A DNA stretch of 64,000 bases, taken from contig JAJEDJ010000030.1 in assembly GCA_022821545.1 (NCBI GenBank), forward strand, positions 62,001 to 126,000, written 5' to 3'. How positions within the stretch are numbered: position 1 is the first letter of the stretch; every line of letters begins with the position of its first letter. Below, piece after piece: positions 57,057-64,000 of the stretch. The notes beneath the pieces are model-generated. The model did not search any database. It was not told where the DNA came from and saw nothing but the letters and a program-made list of their open reading frames with translations. The DNA comes from Caldilineaceae bacterium. Its GTDB lineage: Bacteria > Chloroflexota > Anaerolineae > Caldilineales > Caldilineaceae. The position numbers and the translations under genes are program-made.

Positions 57057-57944
57057 TCAGTACAGCGGCAATCTCTCATCTACGCCGCCATACTTCTCCT
57101 TCACCCACCCGTAATTGGGATCCTCCTGGTTGGCCAAACTCTGCGCGCTGCCCGCCAGGACGTTCAGATAGTATGTCGTGTATCCAGGCATGCTGACCAC
57201 CGGATGATAACCCTCCGGAACAAGCACGGCCTCATTGTGGCCGACGCGGACCAGCGCGTCGATCGGATTGCCCGCCGCGTGCATCGGCGAGTTCTCGTCG
57301 GTATATACTCTCTGGTAGGCAAAACCTTCCGGCCGGTCTATCTGATAGAAATAGACCTCCTCCAGATCGGCTTCAATCAAACTGCCCGCGTCGTCCTCGA
57401 TATGAACATCGTGCTTGTGCGGCGGATAGCTGCTCCAGTTGCCGCTCGGCGTGTAGACCTCGACCAGCACGATCCTGTGGACCGGCGATCCGGGAGGCAG
57501 TAAATCATTGATCTGGCGGCTGACGTTGTCTCCCCCGCGAATACTGACATCAACGTCCTCGGGCCGGACCAGCCACGGTTCGTGGTCCTCGGACGTCGGT
57601 ATCCACGTGACGGCAAACTCGCCGGCCTCCTCCGCTGTCACTGTAAGACTGGTCCGCCGCGGCAAATAAAGAGCATGGCCCCCACCCGCGAAAACATGAG
57701 GTCGCCCGCCTATCCCTGCCCAGGAGCCTCTGCTACTGTTTATAGTGTAACGCCCGCTTAAGTTGACAAACGCAAACTCGTTTTCTTCTGTATCGAAGGA
57801 CCATTCTTCACCTGCGTCCAGTCGCCTCGCCTGGAAAGATATATACTCCCAACCCGCGCTTTCGGGTGTAATCGAAAGGATCAAGTCCGGGTCTTTACCT
57901 TCACTGTTCTCTCTTATCAGTACGCTTTCTGCCGTGTAGAGCAT
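57057..57944 (-). CDS. iolB: 5-deoxy-glucuronate isomerase
   Basis: 295 residues, AAGGAAAG before ATG. Double cupin enzyme converting 5-deoxy-glucuronate to 5-dehydro-2-deoxygluconate. GREWSFDTEENEFAFVNLSG-like N-terminal cupin and SYPPHKHDVHIEDD with the metal histidines, then VLVPEGYHPVVSMPGYTTYYLNVLAG, are IolB hallmarks. First gene of the inositol run as transcribed right to left, so the promoter of the locus should lie between 57945 and 57997 or upstream. Confidence 0.92.
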   Translation of the reverse strand: MLYTAESVLIRENSEGKDPDLILSITPESAGWEYISFQARRLDAGEEWSFDTEENEFAFVNLSGRYTINSSRGSWAGIGGRPHVFAGGGHALYLPRRTSLTVTAEEAGEFAVTWIPTSEDHEPWLVRPEDVDVSIRGGDNVSRQINDLLPPGSPVHRIVLVEVYTPSGNWSSYPPHKHDVHIEDDAGSLIEADLEEVYFYQIDRPEGFAYQRVYTDENSPMHAAGNPIDALVRVGHNEAVLVPEGYHPVVSMPGYTTYYLNVLAGSAQSLANQEDPNYGWVKEKYGGVDERLPLY

Positions 57945-57997
57945 TATTGTTTTCTTTCCTTAGTTCGGCTGCAATGGCAGACCAACGGATGCCTCAC

Positions 57998-58495
57998 TTA
58001 CTCTTTCCTCCTCATGGCAAAGCGGCCAAAGCCGAGAGGCTCCGTCGGATGCCCCAACTGTGCCAAAACAGGAGTCATCTGACTGCGGTGTTCGGTGGCG
58101 TGATTGAATACGTGGCGCAACACGTCTTCCACCTTCAGCTCATAGTCCGTGCCTTCGATGTTGCGGTACTCAAGAGACTCATCAAACCTGCTATCCGTCA
58201 GCGTGCCCAGGAAATTCCCCCATGCCTCCCAAAGGGGATCCCACGCCGTCCGAAGTTCTGCGAAAGAGGCAAAATCAGAAGCTCCAGGCAATACCGTAGG
58301 GTTGGCTCCCTCCAGTCGCTGAAGCCACACCCTTTCAGCGCCGTAACCGTGAGCTGTCAAGCCATGAAGCGACTGCCAGAAAAAGGGGCGTTCCGCGAAA
58401 TACTCCTCTTGCGAGAGCGCCTCCAAACTGGGAAAGACCCGCCGCCAAGCCCACTTGTTGTATTCAAAAAGCCTGCTTACGGATTGAACGGTCAT
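57998..58495 (-). CDS. DinB-family protein, paralogue 1
   Basis: 165 residues from ATG at 58495 (AAAGG 9 bases upstream). DinB four-helix bundle: LFEYNKWAWRRVFPSLEALS, FAERPFFWQSLHGLTAHGYGAER and the metal triad segment HVFNHATEHRSQMTPVLAQLGHP. DinB and YfiT proteins are metal-dependent thiol transferases or hydrolases; the substrate is unknown. It is the near-duplicate of the next gene, roughly 60% identical by eye. Confidence 0.87.
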   Translation of the reverse strand: MTVQSVSRLFEYNKWAWRRVFPSLEALSQEEYFAERPFFWQSLHGLTAHGYGAERVWLQRLEGANPTVLPGASDFASFAELRTAWDPLWEAWGNFLGTLTDSRFDESLEYRNIEGTDYELKVEDVLRHVFNHATEHRSQMTPVLAQLGHPTEPLGFGRFAMRRKE

Positions 58496-58649
58496 CTGAC
58501 TCATCCTTTCAAATCGTGGTTGCGAGTCCCACTCAGGTACAGCTTCTCTGCACTGTAACGATGTACGGTATTTGACAAGTATGCGGGGTATGGGGCTAGC
58601 TTGGCCCGCCTCATTCCCACATGGCCGGCGCCTGCAGCAACCACAGGGA

Positions 58650-58678
58650 CTTATAGCACGCAGGGGGTGAAAAGTCAA
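58650..58678 (-). promoter_or_regulatory. Promoter of DinB paralogue 1
   Basis: Minus strand TTGACT (58673-58678), 17-base spacer, TATAAG (58650-58655), upstream of ATG 58495. Confidence 0.6.
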
Positions 58679-58885
58679 CCATTTGTGCGTTTAGGTGTCA
58701 CGCAGAGTGCTGGACAGTTCCCCTTCGCAGCAACTCCGAGAGAGTGTGCCCGCTACCGCGTGGAGAATACGTACGCGTCGAAAAGAGTGACCGCAGTCGC
58801 CATTCCTCTTTCCGGGAGTAGAATGTGGTGCGGAGCCATCTGTCCGCAGATCAGGCAATTGGCGGCCAGACCAAGTGTGCGAAGC

Positions 58886-59383
58886 TCACCTTCTATCAGT
58901 TATCGCAAAATAGGCCAAATCGAGAGGCTCCGTCGGATGTCCCAGCTGAGCCAGCACCGGAGTCATCTGGCTCCTGTGCTCTGTACCATGATTCACTACA
59001 TGCCGCAACACGTCGCCCAACAGAATGCTGAAGCCCTCACTCTCATCACTTCGGTACACCACTGGGCTGGTTAGCGCAGTCGGTGTCAGCGAGCCGAGAT
59101 ACTCTTGCCACGAATCCCAAAGTGGTCCCCACGACTCGTGTAAGGCCGCAAACGTTGGAAACTCCCCCGCTGTCGCCGGTTGCGGCGAACTGCCATCCCT
59201 TGATCGAAGCAGCCAGTTTCTCTCAGAACTGAAGCCGTGGACGGCGAGGCCATGAAGAGAGTTCCAGAAAAAGGGGCGTTCCGCGAAGTATTCCTTTTCG
59301 GGGAGCGCCTCTAAACTGGGGAAAACGCGGTTCCATGCCCACATATTGTAGGCGAAAAGTCGTTCTGCAGACTGTGTTGACAT
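58886..59383 (-). CDS. DinB-family protein, paralogue 2
   Basis: 165 residues. LFAYNMWAWNRVFPSLEALP, FAERPFFWNSLHGLAVHGFSSER and HVVNHGTEHRSQMTPVLAQLGHP repeat the neighbour at 57998 with the same length and three conserved histidine positions. The pair is a recent tandem duplication; divergence is concentrated in residues 60-120. Confidence 0.87.
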   Translation of the reverse strand: MSTQSAERLFAYNMWAWNRVFPSLEALPEKEYFAERPFFWNSLHGLAVHGFSSERNWLLRSRDGSSPQPATAGEFPTFAALHESWGPLWDSWQEYLGSLTPTALTSPVVYRSDESEGFSILLGDVLRHVVNHGTEHRSQMTPVLAQLGHPTEPLDLAYFAITDRR

Positions 59384-59487
59384 ATCTACTGTCCTCTCAA
59401 AAACTTGGTTATGGAATGTTACCAGATCCAGCTGTTCTTCGCCTTTGCACTGACAGGATTCGAGACCAGTCGTTAAGAGTTACTCCT

Positions 59488-59904
59488 TCAATCCTGATGC
59501 CACACACTACCCGTTCGCGGCAATTCTGTCAGGGGGCCGGAAGCCGCCTGGACCCTACTTACCCGCAGAAAGTCTACCGACTGTTTCAGGACGTTCTCAG
59601 CCGACAGAAAGCTGGTGTCGATAACCAGGTCGGCATGGAGACGCGCATGCGCCAGCCGTTCCAGTTCCGTCCGGCGCCAGGGCTCGTCCCAACTGACGTC
59701 CGGACGCCTCTCACCCTGCGCCGTCAAATCTGCATCCAGAAATATCAGCCAGTTAGGAGGCCTGATACGCTGCCACATGTCGGGCACTTGGCTGTGCTCC
59801 TGCGCAACAGGGCGGGCATTGTAGCCCAACTCCCTCAGACCGGCCACTAAAGTCGACTTGCCGGCCGCGCTCACGCCCACGATTTTGACAAGGTCCAGAT
59901 TCAT
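59488..59904 (-). CDS. P-loop kinase-like protein
   Basis: 138 residues from ATG at 59904. Walker A VKIVGVSAAGKSTLVAGL near the N-terminus, then RPPNWLIFLDADLTAQGERRPD and HADLVIDTSFLSAENVL. A short AAA_33/nucleoside-kinase-like fold; no lid region is recognisable. It lies 62 bases after the phosphatase on the same strand. Substrate unknown. Confidence 0.65.
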   Translation of the reverse strand: MNLDLVKIVGVSAAGKSTLVAGLRELGYNARPVAQEHSQVPDMWQRIRPPNWLIFLDADLTAQGERRPDVSWDEPWRRTELERLAHARLHADLVIDTSFLSAENVLKQSVDFLRVSRVQAASGPLTELPRTGSVWHQD

Positions 59905-59965
59905 TTGGCCGCCCCCGCCGGCGGTCAGAAAGAACCACACGACGTCCTATACTATAGGAGAGACC

Positions 59966-60703
59966 CTATATGGGCAGAGAAATCTCCATGCGGCGGATTT
60001 TCTGTTCCCAATGATGCGACCCAACCTTGATGACAAGGACTGTTGAGTCGTCTTTTGGGCGTCCATTGTCCAGTTCAAGCGCCGCCTCCAGAACGCGATC
60101 GGCGATCTCTTTGGCTCTTCTCTCCCCCGCAGAAGCATCGATGCTCGCCTGGCTTGCTTCGTTCAAGCTCACCGCCCCGGCCACATCCATCGCGCCGCCG
60201 CTGCGGTGCCCGGCGCTCCAAATCCCATCAGTAAACACGACCGCGGTCAATCCCGGCACGAGCGGAAGTTCAACGATACTGGGTTTCGTGTTTCGATAGA
60301 TGCCGATCGCGTCGCACTGTTCGTCTAACCATTCCGTCCCGCCATCCCTCTGCACCAGGACGGGGCATCGGCTGTTGCGGCTGAGAACAAGCGTCTCTGT
60401 GACCAGATCAACGCTCGCAATGACCAGCTCCGCGCTGACCTTACCGCCTCGATTCGTGCGCAGATAGTCGTGCGTGGCGCGCGCCACTGCGCCGTCCCGC
60501 ACCCCTTCGGCAATCAGGCTCATCGCCTTCCTTGCCACGACATTGCTGATCGCTTTTGCGCTGCGCCCACTGCGTTGACCGTCCGATACGATGATGCTGA
60601 TTCCCCCGTGAGGACGTTCAACGACCTCAACCGTATCCCCGCTCTCGCTGGACGCGTACTTTGACACCTTGGCAACCGCGATTTGAATCTCGATTCGGTT
60701 CAT
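59966..60703 (-). CDS. SpoIIE/PP2C-type serine phosphatase domain protein
   Basis: 245 residues. [32 protein letters not shown] is the PP2C metal core (DG motif), [12 protein letters not shown] the second Asp block, and [10 protein letters not shown] the end motif of SpoIIE-like phosphatases. No sensor domain is attached. These enzymes dephosphorylate anti-sigma-factor antagonists or other Ser-phosphorylated regulators; none is nearby. Likely cotranscribed with the P-loop protein. Confidence 0.8.
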   Translation of the reverse strand: MNRIEIQIAVAKVSKYASSESGDTVEVVERPHGGISIIVSDGQRSGRSAKAISNVVARKAMSLIAEGVRDGAVARATHDYLRTNRGGKVSAELVIASVDLVTETLVLSRNSRCPVLVQRDGGTEWLDEQCDAIGIYRNTKPSIVELPLVPGLTAVVFTDGIWSAGHRSGGAMDVAGAVSLNEASQASIDASAGERRAKEIADRVLEAALELDNGRPKDDSTVLVIKVGSHHWEQKIRRMEISLPI

Positions 60704-60901
60704 TGCTCAGCGGGGTCTCCAAGTGATGGAGTTTCTCTCCCCCTTCGACTTCCGGCAGCGAACTCTATGTCGATGAGTGAAAGAGGTGACTTATTCGTGT
60801 CTGCCCGTAGGGCAACTTAGTGGGGGTTCCCCATTTGCTCGCCATCAAAACACAGCAGCAGCGATATGTCAATCGAGAACGGAAAAAGTACTCTTGAACT
60901 C

Positions 60902-60930
60902 TTGACACGGAGAGCGGAGTCAACGATAAT
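60902..60930 (+). promoter_or_regulatory. Promoter of the enolase-superfamily gene
   Basis: TTGACA (60902-60907), 17-base spacer, GATAAT (60925-60930), 29 bases before the ATG at 60960. Near-consensus. Confidence 0.65.
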
Positions 60931-60959
60931 TCCTGCAATCCGCCACAGGAGCAATTCCC

Positions 60960-62099
60960 ATGAAAATCACTCGCATAGACACGCACTTGACCGAACTGGC
61001 CAATCGCTCGATTCCCTACGTCGTCGTCCATACCGACGAAGGGATTCACGGTGTTGGCGAGCCATTCTCCTGCGGGCCGGACGGCGCCACCGTCGCCGCC
61101 ATTCATGATTTCGCAGAGTGGCTGACCGGCCGCGATCCGCGCGATGTCGAGGGCCTGTATCACCTCATGTACGCAGGGGGTCGCTTCCCCGGCGGCTCCG
61201 TCGTCAACGCCGCCATCAGCGGCATAGAACACGCACTTTGGGACATCGCCGGTAAAGCTGCCGGCCTGCCCGTATACAGGCTTGTCGGCGGCAAAGCCCG
61301 CAACCGCGTTCGCGTCTACCAGAGCATCGGGGGCGATACGCCCGAAGAGGCGGCCGACGACGCCGTTCGCCTCATCCAGACCTACGGCTATACCGCCCTG
61401 AAGATGGGCCCGCTGCCTCCCGGCTGGCACCAAATGCCCTGGAACCGCGTCCTGCGCGAGACCGAGAGGAGAGTCGCTGCCGTGCGTGATGCGGTCGGAC
61501 CCGACATCGACATCGGACTCGATCCCCACGCCCGCATCCTCGAAATAGGTCGCGCCGCACAACTCTGCGACGTGGTGGCTCCCTACCGTCCCTTTTTTGT
61601 CGAAGAACCCCTGCGGCCGGAGAACTATGAGGCCCTTGCCAAGCTCAGCCACAAGGTCAACGTTCCCATTGCCACCGGTGAGATGCTCTATAGCCGCCAT
61701 GAATTCCGGGAGTTGCTGAGTCATCACGCCGTGGACATCATCCAGCCTGATATCTGCATTACCGGCGGCCTCTGGGAAATGAAAAAGATCGCCGCCATGG
61801 CCGAAGTACATTACGCCAGCGTCGCCCCCCACAATCCCTGCGGTCCAATAGCGACCGCCGTCAACGTCCACTTCTCCGCCAGTACCTCGAACTTCTTGAT
61901 ACTGGAGTACAAGGCCGATGAAGGCCGCCGCGCAGACATCGTGGATGAACCGGTCAAACTGATTGACGGCTACCTGGAGTTGCCCGATCGGCCCGGCCTC
62001 GGCATCGACCTGAATCTGGACGCCCTCGCCGCCCGTCCCGGCCGCTCCTGGCACAGACCGTTCCTCATTCGCCCGGACGGTTCCCTGGCCTACCAGTAG
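60960..62099 (+). CDS. Enolase-superfamily sugar-acid dehydratase, galactonate-dehydratase-like
   Basis: 379 residues, CAGGAGC before ATG. Mandelate racemase/muconate lactonising subgroup: ALWDIAGKAAGLPVYRLVGG, GYTALKMGPLPPG, DIDIGLDPHARI (metal Asp plus DgoD-type His), PFFVEEPLRPEN, IATGEMLYSRHEF, DIIQPDICITGGLWEMKKIA and VAPHNPCGPIATAVNVHF (second His). The residue set resembles DgoD-like sugar-acid dehydratases acting on galactonate-type acids. The substrate should be tested; no kinase or aldolase neighbour exists. Confidence 0.87.
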   Translation: MKITRIDTHLTELANRSIPYVVVHTDEGIHGVGEPFSCGPDGATVAAIHDFAEWLTGRDPRDVEGLYHLMYAGGRFPGGSVVNAAISGIEHALWDIAGKAAGLPVYRLVGGKARNRVRVYQSIGGDTPEEAADDAVRLIQTYGYTALKMGPLPPGWHQMPWNRVLRETERRVAAVRDAVGPDIDIGLDPHARILEIGRAAQLCDVVAPYRPFFVEEPLRPENYEALAKLSHKVNVPIATGEMLYSRHEFRELLSHHAVDIIQPDICITGGLWEMKKIAAMAEVHYASVAPHNPCGPIATAVNVHFSASTSNFLILEYKADEGRRADIVDEPVKLIDGYLELPDRPGLGIDLNLDALAARPGRSWHRPFLIRPDGSLAYQ

Positions 62100-62184
62100 A
62101 CTAATCTACTGCGGACAGAGCGTCTTGACTCATGTACTCCTATGCAGGATTCCGTCTTCAGCACTTGCCACAAGGAAGTGATTC

Positions 62185-63165
62185 ATGCACGCAATCGAAG
62201 TCGAACAAACGCGATCAGGCCCCCAGCTTGTCTGGCGGGAGGTGGAAGACCCGGTTCTGAAACAGGGCGAAGCGCTCGTGTCCATCCATGCGACAACGCT
62301 CAACCGCGCCGACCTGTCTCAGGCCGAAGGCAACTATCCTCCGCCCCCCGGAGCGCCGCAGATCATGGGTTTGGACATGTCGGGAGAGATCCTCGAACTT
62401 GGCGCGGAGGTAGAGGGATGGCGGATCGGGGACAAAGTCTGCGCACTGCTGGCCGGCGGCGGATATGCCGAACGCGTAGCCGTTGACCAGCGGCTCATGA
62501 TCCCGGTCCCAAGCGGTTGGTCTTTCGAAGAAGCGGCCTGTTTAGCGGAGGTCTACCTAACCGCCTACGTCAACATCTTTATGGAAGCCGGTTTTCAGGC
62601 TGGCGAGTCAGTCCTCATCCACGGTGGAGCCAGCGGGGTTGGAACTGCCGCCATCCAACTCGCGAAGGGCGCAGGGGGACGCGTCATCACGACATCCGGA
62701 CGCCCCGACAAAGTGGAGACCTGTCTCGACCAGGGCGCTGACCTGGCGATCAACTATAGGACCGAAGAGTTCGCCGCCCGAGTCTTGGAGTACACGGAGG
62801 GTGAAGGCGTCGATGTCGTCCTCGACATGGTGGGGGCAGAATACCTGGAGACGAACATCGGCCTGCTGAAGGTGAAAGGCCGCCTGGTATTTATCGCTAC
62901 GCTTGGAGGCTCAGAAGCAATGGTTGACATCAGGCAACTCATGGGCAAGCGCGCGCGCTTGATCGGGTCTGTGCTTCGCCCCCGGCCAGTCGCGGAGAAA
63001 GCCGAAATCATCCGACGCTTCCGACAGCAGTTCTGGGGCCAGATCGAAGAGGGCCTGATCCGACCCGTCATCGACAAAGTAATGCCAGTTTCCGAAGCCC
63101 ACGCTGCACACGAACGCATGCGCGCCTATGAGAATATCGGCAAGATCGTTCTCAAAGTGCGCTGA
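62185..63165 (+). CDS. NAD(P)H:quinone oxidoreductase (zeta-crystallin-like MDR)
   Basis: 326 residues, AAGGAAG before ATG. Medium-chain dehydrogenase without structural zinc ligands: NRADLSQAEGNYPPPPGAPQIMGLDMSGEI, VLIHGGASGVGTAAIQLAK (NADPH loop), and GGSEAMVDIRQLMGKRARLIGSVLRPR of the quinone-oxidoreductase subgroup. Probably reduces quinones or enones with NADPH. Its 3' end overlaps the convergent phosphatase gene by 14 bases. Confidence 0.88.
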   Translation: MHAIEVEQTRSGPQLVWREVEDPVLKQGEALVSIHATTLNRADLSQAEGNYPPPPGAPQIMGLDMSGEILELGAEVEGWRIGDKVCALLAGGGYAERVAVDQRLMIPVPSGWSFEEAACLAEVYLTAYVNIFMEAGFQAGESVLIHGGASGVGTAAIQLAKGAGGRVITTSGRPDKVETCLDQGADLAINYRTEEFAARVLEYTEGEGVDVVLDMVGAEYLETNIGLLKVKGRLVFIATLGGSEAMVDIRQLMGKRARLIGSVLRPRPVAEKAEIIRRFRQQFWGQIEEGLIRPVIDKVMPVSEAHAAHERMRAYENIGKIVLKVR

Positions 63166-63586
63166 GTTCATCCAATAGCGCCAGCACTGCATTCTCAATC
63201 GCCGCCAACCCCGAGTCTGCGTCCGCCACATCCAGGTCGTACATCTGCCAATAGCGGACACTTTCTGCCCATTCGGGAAAGCGCGCCTCCATAAGGGGGC
63301 GGTGCTCGATTTCGTTCATAGCGATCGTGAGCGCCGCCGCCGTCAGATCTGACGCCTGCAAATCCATGGGCATTCGGACAGGTTTGCGCGGCTCGATTCC
63401 AAGCTTGCGTAGCCGGTCCAGGGTATGCTTGGACATATAGCCGAGATTCTCCAGACTTAGCTGCAGACCGCGGCTGCCCGCCTTCCAGTCCAGATTTCGC
63501 TGACCGGCCTGCTCGTTGAAAAAGTGCTCGGCAAAGCGACTGCGGTAATAGTTCCCAGTGCAAACAAAAAGCACAGTGGCGGTCAT
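63152..63586 (-). CDS. Low-molecular-weight protein tyrosine phosphatase-like
   Basis: 144 residues from ATG at 63586. The P-loop CTGNYYRSR is C-x5-R-S, and residues after it (AEHFFNEQAG, AGSRGLQ) and the RKPVRMPMDLQASDLTAAALTIAMNEIEH region follow the LMW-PTP fold; the general acid Asp is less clear (YDLDVADAD near the end). Either a phosphatase or an arsenate reductase-like relative. It follows the methyltransferase on the minus strand by 20 bases. Confidence 0.75.
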   Translation of the reverse strand: MTATVLFVCTGNYYRSRFAEHFFNEQAGQRNLDWKAGSRGLQLSLENLGYMSKHTLDRLRKLGIEPRKPVRMPMDLQASDLTAAALTIAMNEIEHRPLMEARFPEWAESVRYWQMYDLDVADADSGLAAIENAVLALLDELSAL

Positions 63587-63605
63587 CTGTCCCGCCCCTC
63601 GGTTC

Positions 63606-64000
63606 CTATCGAAGATTGCGTAATGATACCGCCTGACGACTGTCACCGCTTTCCTCGCCTCTCGTGATCACCTGGAAGGAAAGTACTTGAAAAAAGCGCT
63701 CCAGAATCCTCCGTAACTCGTCATCCGCGTAGAGCGCATAGAAGCGTTTGGGCTCATAGAAGTCCTTCTCCCGCACGCCTTCAAAGCTTCTGCCGCCGTG
63801 CATTACGATGAAAATCAACCCTCCCGGCCTTACGACCCGACGGACCTCCCGCAAGACGTCCGCGAAGTCCTCCTTCGGCACATGTAGCAGACAGTTCTGG
63901 GCGAACAAACCATCAAAGTGGCCGTCCGGGAAATCCAGCCGCAAGAAGTCCATTTCGTGTGCATCCAGCCCCTTCTTCCGGCACAGACGAACCATTTCCG
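63606..64000 (-). CDS. Class I SAM-dependent methyltransferase, C-terminal part (runs off the right edge)
   Basis: At least 131 residues in frame to the window edge. DFLRLDFPDGHFDGLFAQNCLLHVPKEDFADVLREVRRVVRPGGLIFIVMHGG is motif III to motif V of the Methyltransf_11/25 fold. The AdoMet loop (motif I) is outside. Substrate unknown. It stands upstream of the phosphatase-like gene on the same strand. Confidence 0.8.
   Translation of the reverse strand, partial: EMVRLCRKKGLDAHEMDFLRLDFPDGHFDGLFAQNCLLHVPKEDFADVLREVRRVVRPGGLIFIVMHGGRSFEGVREKDFYEPKRFYALYADDELRRILERFFQVLSFQVITRGEESGDSRQAVSLRNLR

Overview
The window looks like a piece of a chromosome from an uncultured Chloroflexota bacterium, most likely related to Caldilineales/Anaerolineae. 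This rests on overall gene content, high GC with GTG and TTG starts, and a myo-inositol locus rich in Gfo/Idh/MocA dehydrogenases. No rRNA or ribosomal protein is present, so the taxonomy is an inference.

Region 1 (1-10.3 kb) is backbone: the edge of an SLC13-type transporter, a TPR protein, a small membrane protein, cysteine desulfurase, enolase, tRNA-Leu(GAG) behind a perfect 14-bp terminator stem, an acyl-CoA ligase, a CoA-binding protein and prolyl-tRNA synthetase.

Region 2 (10.3-31.4 kb) is a defence island. In order it holds: a PLD/SNF2 helicase plus Eco57I-like methylase pair; a DUF4238 protein; on the minus strand a reverse transcriptase fused to a nitrilase domain (the DRT type 1/UG1 architecture); a TIR protein; a Pycsar pair (nucleotide cyclase and membrane effector) just downstream of the TIR gene; a truncated IS3-family element that has cut off a toxin gene and left its antitoxin; a membrane-anchored HNH-like protein lacking its catalytic His; a DarT1-NADAR ADP-ribosylation pair; and a small RAMA-like protein. 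Degenerate ends of one IS3-like family lie between most modules and suggest how the island was assembled. Base composition is visibly lower in GC than the backbone, and the methylase changes composition abruptly at its NPPY motif.

Region 3 (32.3-42.7 kb) returns to backbone-like genes: a DprA-like protein, a tandem GNAT gene behind a leader-peptide attenuator, purine nucleoside phosphorylase, a sarcosine-oxidase-like flavoenzyme, an HpcH/HpaI aldolase, an MFS transporter, a DUF6504 protein and a large secreted clan GH-A glycosidase.

Region 4 (43.0-57.9 kb) is a minus-strand myo-inositol catabolic locus. IolB, IolC, IolE, IolD, IolA(MmsA) and IolG are recognised, with three extra Gfo/Idh/MocA dehydrogenases and an SDR. 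The aldolase IolJ is not seen. A frameshifted sugar-ABC ATPase remnant suggests a lost transporter. A two-gene AAA ATPase/TOPRIM-like module (53.9-55.9 kb) sits between iolC and iolE, and a Uma2 gene sits between iolD and iolA.

Region 5 (58.0-64.0 kb) has two tandem DinB paralogues, a P-loop kinase-like protein, a SpoIIE/PP2C-type phosphatase, a galactonate-dehydratase-like enolase-superfamily enzyme, a quinone oxidoreductase, a low-molecular-weight phosphatase and the edge of a methyltransferase.
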